Assembly (NCBI GenBank): GCA_002702705.1
Contig: PABH01000049.1
Coordinates: 186,001 to 250,000 of the forward strand
Length of the DNA: 64,000 bases
Source of the DNA: Anaerolineaceae bacterium
GTDB taxonomy: Bacteria > Chloroflexota > Anaerolineae > Anaerolineales > Anaerolineaceae
Reading direction: 5' to 3'
The notes beneath the pieces were generated by a model. It was given only the letters and a program-made list of their open reading frames with translations. It had not been told where the DNA came from and made no database searches. Position 1 is the first letter of the stretch. Every line of letters begins with the position of its first letter. Both the position numbers and the translations under genes were made by a program. Below are positions 51,994 to 60,601 of the stretch, one piece after another.

Positions 51994-54900
51994 TCCAACC
52001 GTATTAATAGTAGAAGATGATGCGATCCTTGTCATTCACCTTGAAGATTTGCTGAAACGACAAAATTACACGGTGTTAAAATCCGTTGCCACCGGTGAAG
52101 AGGCAATCACTGCTGTAAAAAAATATAACCCCTCCATCATGATAATGGATATTGAATTGAGTGGAAAGATAAATGGTATTGTTGCAGCTGAAAAAATTCA
52201 CGCGGAGACCAACACGCCAATTGTGTTCTTAACAGGTTTTTCTCAGGACTCTTTGTTGCAAGAAGCTAAAATTGCTGCCCCTTATGGATATCTGGTTAAA
52301 CCAGTCCCGGAACGTGAGTTAGCAGCCACGCTTGAAATGGCGCTGTATAAACACAAACTGGATCAGCAGGTTAAAGAAAGTGAAACACGTTACCGAACAT
52401 TGGTTGAACAGGCTGTAGATGGTATTTTTCTGGCGGACCCAAATGGTTATTTGATTGATATCAACACAGCGGGTTGTAAGATGTTGGGTTTCAACCAGGC
52501 TGAATGTCTAGCTTTAAATATTTCAGACTTGATTATTCCGGAAGAAAAAGAGCAAAAAATCTCGAAAATAAATTCCTTAAAAATTGGAGAAGGTTTTCGA
52601 AGTGAACAAACTATCATTCGAAAAGATGGTTCGAGATTACCTGTGGAAATTAGCGGAAAAAAACTGGAAAATGGTTATCTTCAAGGCATTGTCCGAGATA
52701 TAACGGAGCGCAAAGAAGCGGAAGACTCCATCCGATTGCAGTCAACGGCATTAAATGCTGCTGCGAATGCCATTATTATTACCGATATCCATGGTCGAAT
52801 CGAATGGGTAAATCCCGCATTTTGTACCATAACAGGATATTCCAGTGAAGAAGCCATTGGAAGAACTCCTGGTGAATTGGTCAAATCTGGCCAACATGAT
52901 GCTGCTTTTTATGAAAAAATGTGGGATACCATCCTAAAAGGAAATATTTGGCAGGGAGAACTCATCAACCGGCGCAAAGATGGGGTAACTTTTTTTGAAG
53001 AAATGACGATTACACCCTTAATGAATTCAGAGGGGGTCGTGACACAATTCATTGCGATTAAACAAGACATTAGCAAACGCAAACGGACAGAAGCAGCCTT
53101 AGAAAAACGAATTTTAGCCTTAACACAACCACTGGAAAATTCAGAAAAAATTAATTTTGAGGATTTATTTAATTTAAATGATATTCAACAACTTCAGGAT
53201 GAATTTGCTCGAGCAACCGGCGTTGCTTCCATCATCACCTATCCCGATGGAACACCGATTACCCAACCCAGTAATTTTTGCCGTTTATGCGAAGATATTA
53301 TCCGTAAGACAAAAAAGGGTGCCTTCAATTGTTACCAATCAGATGCAGCCCTTGGAAAATACAATTTGGAAGGTCCAAGTATTCAACCCTGTAAAAGCGG
53401 CGGCCTGTGGGATGCGGGGGCTGGTATTACCGTGGGGGGGCAGCATGTTGCGAATTGGTTAATTGGGCAGGTGCGAGATCAAACCCAAACTGAAGCTGCA
53501 ATGCGTGCTTATGCAGATGAAATTGGCGTTGATCAAGAGACATTTATCGAAGCCTTTCAAGAAGTGCCCTCCATGTCCAGTGAACAATTCAATCATATCG
53601 CACATGCCTTATATACACTCGCAAATCAACTTTCCACCACTGCATTTCAGAATGTTCAACAAGCCCGCTTTATTGCTGATCGTACTCGCGTTGAAGCACA
53701 GTTAAAAGAAAATGATGAAAAACTTCAAACAATAATCAATACATCTTTGGATGGGTATTTTATTTTGACTTTAGACGGACATATTCAGGAAGTTAACGAT
53801 GAATACTGTAAAATGAGCGGGTATTCGAGAGACGAACTTTTAAAAATGTCGATAGAGGATCTGGATGTCCAGGAAAATTCACAGGACGCATTAGCCCATA
53901 TTCAAAAAGTAGTCGAAAAAGGAACGGATCAGTTTGAAACCCAGCATCGTTGTAAAGACGGATCGCTTATAGACATTGAGATTAGTACAACATATCTCAA
54001 ATCGAAAGATTATTTTCTAACATTTGCGAGAAATATTAGTGAAAGAAAACGAAACGAAAAACAATTAATTCAACTTTCAGAACGGTTTACGGTCGCCACG
54101 GATTCAGCCGGAATCGGAATTTGGGAATTGGATTTAATAACAGACACATTGGTGTGGGATAAATGGATGTACCGTCTTTATGGTATTCAACCTGAAGATT
54201 TCGGTAATATCTATGAATCCTGGCAGACTTTTGTTCATCCTGAAGATAAAGACCAGACCTTTGAAGCTGTAGACCAGGCGATTCGTGGTGAAAAGGACTA
54301 CGATTTAACCTATCGGATTATCCAACCGGATGGCAGTATTCGTTATCTTAGAGCATTTGGTTTTGTAATCAGAGATAAAAACAATTCACCAATCCGCATG
54401 ACGGGTGTTAACTACGATGTTACGGAAAGAAAACAAGCCATGCTTGAAAAGGAAATGGCCCTGGATAATTTACGCGAACGAGAAAATTTACTGAGTAAGA
54501 TCTTTGAAATTTTACCGGTTGGATTATGGATCGCGGACAAAAATGGGAATCTTATTCAAAGTAACATCGCTGGCAGGAAAATTTGGGGTGCCGAACCATT
54601 GGTAGGCATGGAAGAATTCGGAATATTCAAAGCACGCCGTTTACCTTCCGGAGAAGAGATTGAACCGGATGATTGGGCGTTAGTGCACACGATTCAGGAA
54701 GGCAAAACGATAACGGATGAATTATTGGAAATTGAGGCTTTTGATGGTGTCAAACGGACCGTCTTAAATTATGCAACCCCTGTTTTTGATAATGAGGGAA
54801 ACATTCGAAATGCGGTTGTTGTTAATTTGGATATTTCCGAGCGAAAACAAATTGAAAAAGCCCTTTTACAGTCGGAAGCACAATACGAGTTACTGTTTAA

Positions 54901-55756
54901 TGAAATGGCCGAAGGTTTTGCCTTACATGAAATCATTTGTGATGATGAAGGGCTGCCGATCGATTACCGCTTCTTGGAAGTCAACCCGATGTTTGAGAAG
55001 ATGACAGGACTTAAGAAGGAAAAAATAATTGGTAAAACCGTTTTAGAAGTGATGCCTAATATCGAATCGTATTGGATTCAGACCTATGGCAAAGTGGCAT
55101 TAACCGGAGAAGAAATTCGATATGAAAATCATTCAGAGGATTTAGGAAGGTGGTTTGATGTAATTGCATTTTCACCCAAACCTGGGCAGTTTGCGACCAC
55201 CTTTAATGATGTTACTGATCGAAAAATAATGGAAAATGAGATCCGCGAAAGCGAAGAAAAATATCGTACCTATGTAAACCAGGCTCCCTTTGGCGTTTTC
55301 GTAACGGATGAAAATGGGAATTATCTTCAGGTCAATGAGGCAGCAACAAAAATCACTGGGTATTCTTCTGCAGAACTGCTTAAGATGAAAATATCGGATT
55401 TGTTACCTGAACAAACCTTAGAATCCGCGAGAACACATTTTGAATCAATTAAGAAAAATGGTTATGCTTTTGGAGAATTTTCATTTTTAAATAAAAACCA
55501 GGTCATTCGGTGGTTTTCGGTGACAGGTGTTAAATTATCTGAAAAAAGAATTTTAGGTTTTGTGGAAGATATAACAGATAGGAAACAGGCTGATATGAAA
55601 CTTAAGGAACAATTGGACGAGTTAACAAGATGGCATTCAGCGACACTTGGTAGAGAAAATCGAATTATTGAATTAAAAAAAGAAGTGAACCAATTATTAA
55701 AAAAACACAATTTACCCGTGCGATATACCAGCATTGAGGAGAGCTTGTATGAATGA
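51986..55756 (+). CDS. Response regulator with multiple PAS domains and a PocR domain, no output kinase
   Basis: A 1256-residue cytoplasmic protein. REC occupies residues 1-120 (phosphoacceptor aspartate near residue 54 in IMIMDIEL, with the lysine in YLVKPV). PAS domains follow at about 130-245 and 250-375, a PocR sensory domain at 388-561 with its cysteines (FCRLCEDI, FNCYQSD, PCKSGGLWDAG), then five more PAS domains at roughly 575-690, 695-820, 830-955, 960-1070 and 1080-1195. The C-terminus is a coiled region (LTRWHSATLGRENRIIELKKEV). No histidine kinase, GGDEF, EAL, HD-GYP or DNA-binding domain is present, so it must act by protein contacts. It overlaps the genes on both sides by 8 bp. 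Confidence 0.9.
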   Translation: MSNPTVLIVEDDAILVIHLEDLLKRQNYTVLKSVATGEEAITAVKKYNPSIMIMDIELSGKINGIVAAEKIHAETNTPIVFLTGFSQDSLLQEAKIAAPYGYLVKPVPERELAATLEMALYKHKLDQQVKESETRYRTLVEQAVDGIFLADPNGYLIDINTAGCKMLGFNQAECLALNISDLIIPEEKEQKISKINSLKIGEGFRSEQTIIRKDGSRLPVEISGKKLENGYLQGIVRDITERKEAEDSIRLQSTALNAAANAIIITDIHGRIEWVNPAFCTITGYSSEEAIGRTPGELVKSGQHDAAFYEKMWDTILKGNIWQGELINRRKDGVTFFEEMTITPLMNSEGVVTQFIAIKQDISKRKRTEAALEKRILALTQPLENSEKINFEDLFNLNDIQQLQDEFARATGVASIITYPDGTPITQPSNFCRLCEDIIRKTKKGAFNCYQSDAALGKYNLEGPSIQPCKSGGLWDAGAGITVGGQHVANWLIGQVRDQTQTEAAMRAYADEIGVDQETFIEAFQEVPSMSSEQFNHIAHALYTLANQLSTTAFQNVQQARFIADRTRVEAQLKENDEKLQTIINTSLDGYFILTLDGHIQEVNDEYCKMSGYSRDELLKMSIEDLDVQENSQDALAHIQKVVEKGTDQFETQHRCKDGSLIDIEISTTYLKSKDYFLTFARNISERKRNEKQLIQLSERFTVATDSAGIGIWELDLITDTLVWDKWMYRLYGIQPEDFGNIYESWQTFVHPEDKDQTFEAVDQAIRGEKDYDLTYRIIQPDGSIRYLRAFGFVIRDKNNSPIRMTGVNYDVTERKQAMLEKEMALDNLRERENLLSKIFEILPVGLWIADKNGNLIQSNIAGRKIWGAEPLVGMEEFGIFKARRLPSGEEIEPDDWALVHTIQEGKTITDELLEIEAFDGVKRTVLNYATPVFDNEGNIRNAVVVNLDISERKQIEKALLQSEAQYELLFNEMAEGFALHEIICDDEGLPIDYRFLEVNPMFEKMTGLKKEKIIGKTVLEVMPNIESYWIQTYGKVALTGEEIRYENHSEDLGRWFDVIAFSPKPGQFATTFNDVTDRKIMENEIRESEEKYRTYVNQAPFGVFVTDENGNYLQVNEAATKITGYSSAELLKMKISDLLPEQTLESARTHFESIKKNGYAFGEFSFLNKNQVIRWFSVTGVKLSEKRILGFVEDITDRKQADMKLKEQLDELTRWHSATLGRENRIIELKKEVNQLLKKHNLPVRYTSIEESLYE

Positions 55757-58154
55757 AGCCAGCTTGGTGGGTTTGGTCAATAACACTGCCTTACTCCTGG
55801 CAATTGCCTTGTTATTTGATTTGGTTGCTGGTCGTTGGAAAATTGGTCAAACGGGCTTAAAACAAATTCCGGTGGGTATTTTTATTGGTGCTGTGGGCAT
55901 CGCGCTCATGTTAACCCCCTGGGAATTTGTGCCGGGTATTATTTTTGATACCCGTTCCATTTTACTATCAATATCCGGGTTATTTTTTGGGTTGATTCCG
56001 ACCTTGATCGCCATGGCCATGACAGCAGCCTTCCGCATTTATCAGGGCGGTGCTGCTACGCTGACCGGGGTCGGTGTTATTCTGGCAACCGGTACCATTG
56101 GGTTGTTATGGCGGCATCGCGGAAAAATTCAGCTATTAAATCTTTCCTGGTCTCAACTTTATTTATTTGGCTTGATTAATCACGTGGTGATGTTGCTTTT
56201 AATGTTTTTATTACCAATGCAAACCGCTTTACAGGTTTTGAGGCAAATCACACTGCCGGTCATTCTCATCTATCCAATCGGCACAATGTTACTTGGTATT
56301 CTGATGGTTAACCATCTTAAACGCGAACAAAATAATCTTTTATTAAAAGAAAACGAAGAACGTTTGCGACTGGCGGTTAAGGGTGCTAGAATTGGCTTTT
56401 TCAGCCGTGATATGAAAACAGATCAGGTGGTTTTGTCTCCGGAGTGGAAAACACAAATTGGATATACAGACAACGAAATTAAAAACGATAAAGCAGAATG
56501 GGAAAAACGAATTCATCCCGAGGACAAAGAAAAAACACTCCAACAAATCGAACAGTTTTATGATCAAAGACAAACCGGATATGAAATGGAATATCGTTTG
56601 TTACACAAAAATGGGTCTTATATCTGGGTTCTTGAACGCGGTTTTTTTGAAACGAATGAAAAGGGTGAAGTTACCAAACTTTTAGGTTGCAATATTGATA
56701 TTACAAACCAAAAAATAATCGAGGAATCGATTTTGTCCAGTGAACGTCGTTTTCGCAGTTTGGCAGAAAGCAGTCTGGACTATATCATGTTATATGACAA
56801 AGACAATCGTCATGTGTATATGAATCCGGCAGCTTTAAAAGTGTCCGGTTTAACCAGTGAGGAAGTGATTGGAAAATCGCATATAGAGGCTGGTTATGAT
56901 CCGGAATTAAGTGAACAATGGGAAAAAGATATCCAAAAAGTTTTTTTGAGTGGAGAGGATTCTCAGTGGCTCTTTACATGGGAAAGTGCGGAAGGATCTA
57001 TGGATCTGGATTGGCGTTTATCACCGGTTTTTGATGCCAATGGTGAGGTGGAACTTGTGTTAGGTATTTCAAGAGATATCACCGAAATCAAAAAAACCGA
57101 AGACGCATTAAGAAAAAGTGAAGCAAAATTTCGGCAAATATTTGAAACCGCGGGGATTGGTATTTCCCTTGCCAATCTGAAGGGTGAATTTTTATCCGGG
57201 AATCCCGCAGTGTTGACGATGTTAGGTTATACCTTGGACGAATACAAACAATTGTCTGTAAAGGATATAACCTATCCGGATGATCTTGAAAAAAACCTTG
57301 CTATTTATGAAGCCTATTTGAGCGGCAGTCAAAAATCATTCACGATTGAAAAAAGAAATTTCAAAAAGAATGGTGAAATCGTTTGGGGGCAGCTTACCTC
57401 AACTGTAGTACTTGATGGAAATGGAAAACCATTATTTACGATTGGTATGTTTGAAGATATAACCAAACGGAAACAGGATCAAATGGCTCTAAAACATCTG
57501 TTGGCAACAGCAGATCAATCACGCCTGGCTTTGTTAAGTGTTGTTGAGGATCAAAAATTCACCCAAGATGCACTTACGAAATTAACTAAAGAGTTAATGG
57601 TGGCATACGATTCAACGCTTAAAGGCTGGTCGAATGCCTTGGAATTACGAGAGCGAGAAACCGCCGGGCACAGCAAGCGAGTTGTAAACCTGACCCTTGA
57701 ACTGGCCAAACGATTAAATATTCCTTCGGATCATTTAATTCATGTTGAACGCGGGGCACTGCTGCATGATATCGGCAAAATGGGCATTCCCGACAGTATA
57801 TTATCAAAACCTGGTCCATTAACCGAGGAAGAATGGGTCGTGATGCGTTTACACCCTACGTATGCCTACCGTTTGTTATCTGAAATTGAATATCTTAAAC
57901 CCGCATTAGACATTCCTTATTCACACCACGAACGGTGGGATGGCAGCGGATATCCACAGGGTTTAAGTGGAGAGAATATCCCACTGGCTGCGAGGATTTT
58001 TTCCGTAATTGATGTCTGGGATGCACTTTCATCGGATCGTCCTTACAGACCCGCCTGGGAAAACAGGGAAATCATCAATTATTTAAAAACCCAATCCGGA
58101 AAACAATTTGATCCACAGGTTGTGGAAGAGTTTTTAAAGTTGATCGAATCATAA
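55749..58154 (+). CDS. 5TMR-PAS-HD-GYP phosphodiesterase
   Basis: An 801-residue membrane sensor. Residues 1-200 contain the five- to six-helix 5TM-5TMR_LYT receptor, with KIGQTGLKQIPVGIFIGAVGI and ILLSISGLFFGLIPTLIAM. PAS domains are at about 208-320, 325-445 and 450-575. The HD-GYP domain spans about 625-800, with GHSKRV, ALLHDIGKMGIPD (HD), SHHERWDGSGYPQGL (GYP) and DVWDALSSDRPYR, all metal-binding positions intact, so it should hydrolyse cyclic di-GMP. The start ATG has GAGGAGAG upstream and overlaps the preceding stop by 8 bp. It likely gives the cluster its enzymatic output. Confidence 0.92.
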   Translation: MNEASLVGLVNNTALLLAIALLFDLVAGRWKIGQTGLKQIPVGIFIGAVGIALMLTPWEFVPGIIFDTRSILLSISGLFFGLIPTLIAMAMTAAFRIYQGGAATLTGVGVILATGTIGLLWRHRGKIQLLNLSWSQLYLFGLINHVVMLLLMFLLPMQTALQVLRQITLPVILIYPIGTMLLGILMVNHLKREQNNLLLKENEERLRLAVKGARIGFFSRDMKTDQVVLSPEWKTQIGYTDNEIKNDKAEWEKRIHPEDKEKTLQQIEQFYDQRQTGYEMEYRLLHKNGSYIWVLERGFFETNEKGEVTKLLGCNIDITNQKIIEESILSSERRFRSLAESSLDYIMLYDKDNRHVYMNPAALKVSGLTSEEVIGKSHIEAGYDPELSEQWEKDIQKVFLSGEDSQWLFTWESAEGSMDLDWRLSPVFDANGEVELVLGISRDITEIKKTEDALRKSEAKFRQIFETAGIGISLANLKGEFLSGNPAVLTMLGYTLDEYKQLSVKDITYPDDLEKNLAIYEAYLSGSQKSFTIEKRNFKKNGEIVWGQLTSTVVLDGNGKPLFTIGMFEDITKRKQDQMALKHLLATADQSRLALLSVVEDQKFTQDALTKLTKELMVAYDSTLKGWSNALELRERETAGHSKRVVNLTLELAKRLNIPSDHLIHVERGALLHDIGKMGIPDSILSKPGPLTEEEWVVMRLHPTYAYRLLSEIEYLKPALDIPYSHHERWDGSGYPQGLSGENIPLAARIFSVIDVWDALSSDRPYRPAWENREIINYLKTQSGKQFDPQVVEEFLKLIES

Positions 58155-58261
58155 AAAAATGTCATTGAATTAGCGGTTGGCTTTTCCCGCTGGTTTGTAA
58201 ATCTGAAATTGACTATAATAATAGTATCTTTTTGTAACGCAGCCCAGAAAGTTAGGATATC

Positions 58262-60109
58262 ATGGGTAGATTGTTCTCATCGTTACGCAGCCGTTTGATA
58301 CTAATCGTTTTTTTGACTTCAATACCCGCGATTTTATTCTTAATTCAATCGGGGAATTACCAGCGCAAGCAGGCTATGCTGGCAGCACAGGACGAAGTGG
58401 TGCACCTCACAAGAGTGGCATCCACCATGCAGGCTACCCTGGTTGACAGTGTAAAGGGCGTCTTATTAACGTTAGGCCATTTTCCGACCTTTCAAGCCCA
58501 GGATACGAGGGGCTGTCAGGCAATCCTTTCCGAGATGGTAGATGAGCATTTTGAATATTATGCTTCATTTTATGTGGCGGATTTGGAAGGCAGAATTTTG
58601 TGCAGCCCGCCGGAAAAACATGTCCCGCCTGATTTCCATACCTGCCAGCATTACAGCAATTTGATAAAAGCCACGGATTTTGTCATCAGTGGTTATCATA
58701 TTTGTGAGTATTCAGGTAAGTCTGTGCTTTCCATTGGTTACCCTGTTTTAAACAATAGTGGTCAGCCCGTGTTGGTAATTAATGTCAGTTTGGATTTGGA
58801 ATGGTTTTACGATTTTGCTGTTCAGGCTGATTTGCCGCCAGGAGCGGAATTGATTGTGATTGATGATCAGGGGGTTATCCTTTCCCATTACCCGGATAAC
58901 GAAAAATGGGGTGGATATACCTTGCCAAAATCCAGCACTCTGGGGGCCTTGTTTGAACAAAAAGAAGGGCGCACCATAGGGGTTGGTTTAAATGGAGAAG
59001 AAAGTATTCTGGTAATTAGTTCGTTGGAAGGCGCCTCTAAAAAGATCTACGTGGCATTAAGCATGCCTACTGAGGTTGTTTTTGCGGAAGCTAACCAAAA
59101 TATGAAACGAAGTCTGGTTATTTTGCTGCTTGTGATGGGCTTTGTAATGGGGTTAATGTGGCTGTTGGGGGACTCTCTGATTGTTAAACAAGCCCAAATT
59201 TTGGTAAATGCTACCCAAAAATTAGCAAGGGGTGATTTGAACACCCGCAGCGGCCTGGATTATGCTCACGGGGAATTGGGGCAATTGGCTTTGTCGTTTG
59301 ACAGTATGGCGCAGCAGCTGGCTGATCGGGAAACCGAACGTGAAAATAACCTGAAAGCTTTAAATGATTATGCGACCAGCCTGGAACATTCTAACCAGGA
59401 GCTGCGTGATTTTTCAAATATTGCTTCTCATGATTTACAAGAGCCGTTACGCAAGATCCAAACCTTTGGCGAATTATTACAAGATCGTTATCAGGATCAG
59501 CTTGATGAACGGGGAAAAAATTATATCCAACGCATGCGGGATGCTGCCAGCCGCATGCAAAATCTGATTTCAGAATTGCTCTCTTTTTCCAGGGTTACCA
59601 ATAGAACGACGCCATTTAAAGAGGTTAATTTAAGTCAGGTAACCAAACAGGTAATCAATGATTTGGATTGGCAAATTGAACAAAACCAGGCGGTAATAAA
59701 CGTTTCCAAACTGCCTACTTTGGAAGCTGATCCAATTCAAATTAATCAATTGATGCAAAATTTAATCGGAAACGCAATCAAATTTCATAAACCGGGACAT
59801 CCACCAACCGTTCGTATTTACTGCGGAAATCCGGATTGCGAACCGGATGAAAATGGGATGTTAGATATTCGGGTGGAGGATGATGGATTGGGATTTGATG
59901 AAAAATACCTTGAACGTATCTTTCAACCCTTTCAAAGACTGCATCCCCGTGAATCCATTGAAGGAACCGGCATGGGCTTGGCTATTTGCCGGAAGATTGT
60001 GGATCAACACGGCGGCACAATCACTGCCCAAAGCAAACCCAACAAAGGGACTACTTTTATTGTTCGTTTACCCAAAATACAACCATCTGAAAGGCTGGAA
60101 AATCTATGA
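58262..60109 (+). CDS. Membrane histidine kinase with extracellular Cache-like sensor and HAMP
   Basis: A 615-residue sensor kinase. A membrane helix at 12-27 and another at about 281-303 bracket a 250-residue extracytoplasmic domain of Cache type. It contains several cysteines (CQAILSEM, LCSPPE, CQHYSN, ICEYSG) that could form disulfides or bind a cofactor. HAMP follows at 305-365, HisKA at about 378-445 with H389 in IASHDLQEPLRKI, and HATPase at 490-605 (NLIGNAIKFHKPG, DDGLGFDEKYLERIFQPFQRL, GTGMGLAICRKI). The kinase core resembles those paired with Rcp1-like single REC proteins, and such a protein is the next gene, overlapping by 4 bp. Confidence 0.93.
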   Translation: MGRLFSSLRSRLILIVFLTSIPAILFLIQSGNYQRKQAMLAAQDEVVHLTRVASTMQATLVDSVKGVLLTLGHFPTFQAQDTRGCQAILSEMVDEHFEYYASFYVADLEGRILCSPPEKHVPPDFHTCQHYSNLIKATDFVISGYHICEYSGKSVLSIGYPVLNNSGQPVLVINVSLDLEWFYDFAVQADLPPGAELIVIDDQGVILSHYPDNEKWGGYTLPKSSTLGALFEQKEGRTIGVGLNGEESILVISSLEGASKKIYVALSMPTEVVFAEANQNMKRSLVILLLVMGFVMGLMWLLGDSLIVKQAQILVNATQKLARGDLNTRSGLDYAHGELGQLALSFDSMAQQLADRETERENNLKALNDYATSLEHSNQELRDFSNIASHDLQEPLRKIQTFGELLQDRYQDQLDERGKNYIQRMRDAASRMQNLISELLSFSRVTNRTTPFKEVNLSQVTKQVINDLDWQIEQNQAVINVSKLPTLEADPIQINQLMQNLIGNAIKFHKPGHPPTVRIYCGNPDCEPDENGMLDIRVEDDGLGFDEKYLERIFQPFQRLHPRESIEGTGMGLAICRKIVDQHGGTITAQSKPNKGTTFIVRLPKIQPSERLENL

Positions 60110-60567
60110 GCAGCACTCCTAAAATAAAATCGATTTTATTGGTCGAGGATGACCCTGATGATATTTATTTAATTGGCGAAGCGATTGATGAATGTCAATT
60201 GGAAGCAAAGGTATTTATTGTTCAGGATGGAGAAGAATTAATGGATTTTCTTAATCACCGGGGCGAGTTTACGGAGGTTGATAACTATCCGTTTCCGAAC
60301 TTGATCTTATTGGATTTAAATATGCCGCGTAAAGATGGCAGAGAAGCGTTGCGAGAAATTAAAGAAGACCTAACATTACGCTCAATCCCGGTCGTCATTT
60401 TAACCACATCGACTTCCGGAGAGGATTTAGAAAATATGTATGCCCTGGGCGCCAGTGGTTTTGTAACCAAACCCACCAGTTTCAGTGGACTGCGCGAAAC
60501 GATCGATAAAATTGGTTCCTACTGGTTATCAACGGTTCAACTGAGGGATGAAAATAAATTGGATTAA
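60106..60567 (+). CDS. Single-domain response regulator (Rcp1-like)
   Basis: A 153-residue REC-only protein. Acidic pocket residues are in LLVEDDPDD, the phosphoacceptor is D70 in LILLDLNMPRKDG, the threonine is in VILTTSTS, and the lysine is in FVTKPTS. The extended loop before the phosphoaspartate strand (FLNHRGEF...YPFPN) is characteristic of regulators that pair with phytochrome-type kinases. The start overlaps the upstream kinase stop by 4 bp, so it is the direct partner. It has no output domain and could pass phosphate onward or act by binding a target. Confidence 0.93.
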   Translation: MSSTPKIKSILLVEDDPDDIYLIGEAIDECQLEAKVFIVQDGEELMDFLNHRGEFTEVDNYPFPNLILLDLNMPRKDGREALREIKEDLTLRSIPVVILTTSTSGEDLENMYALGASGFVTKPTSFSGLRETIDKIGSYWLSTVQLRDENKLD

Positions 60568-60601
60568 GAACGAAATTGTTTTTGATTCGGGAGGGTAAAA
60601 A

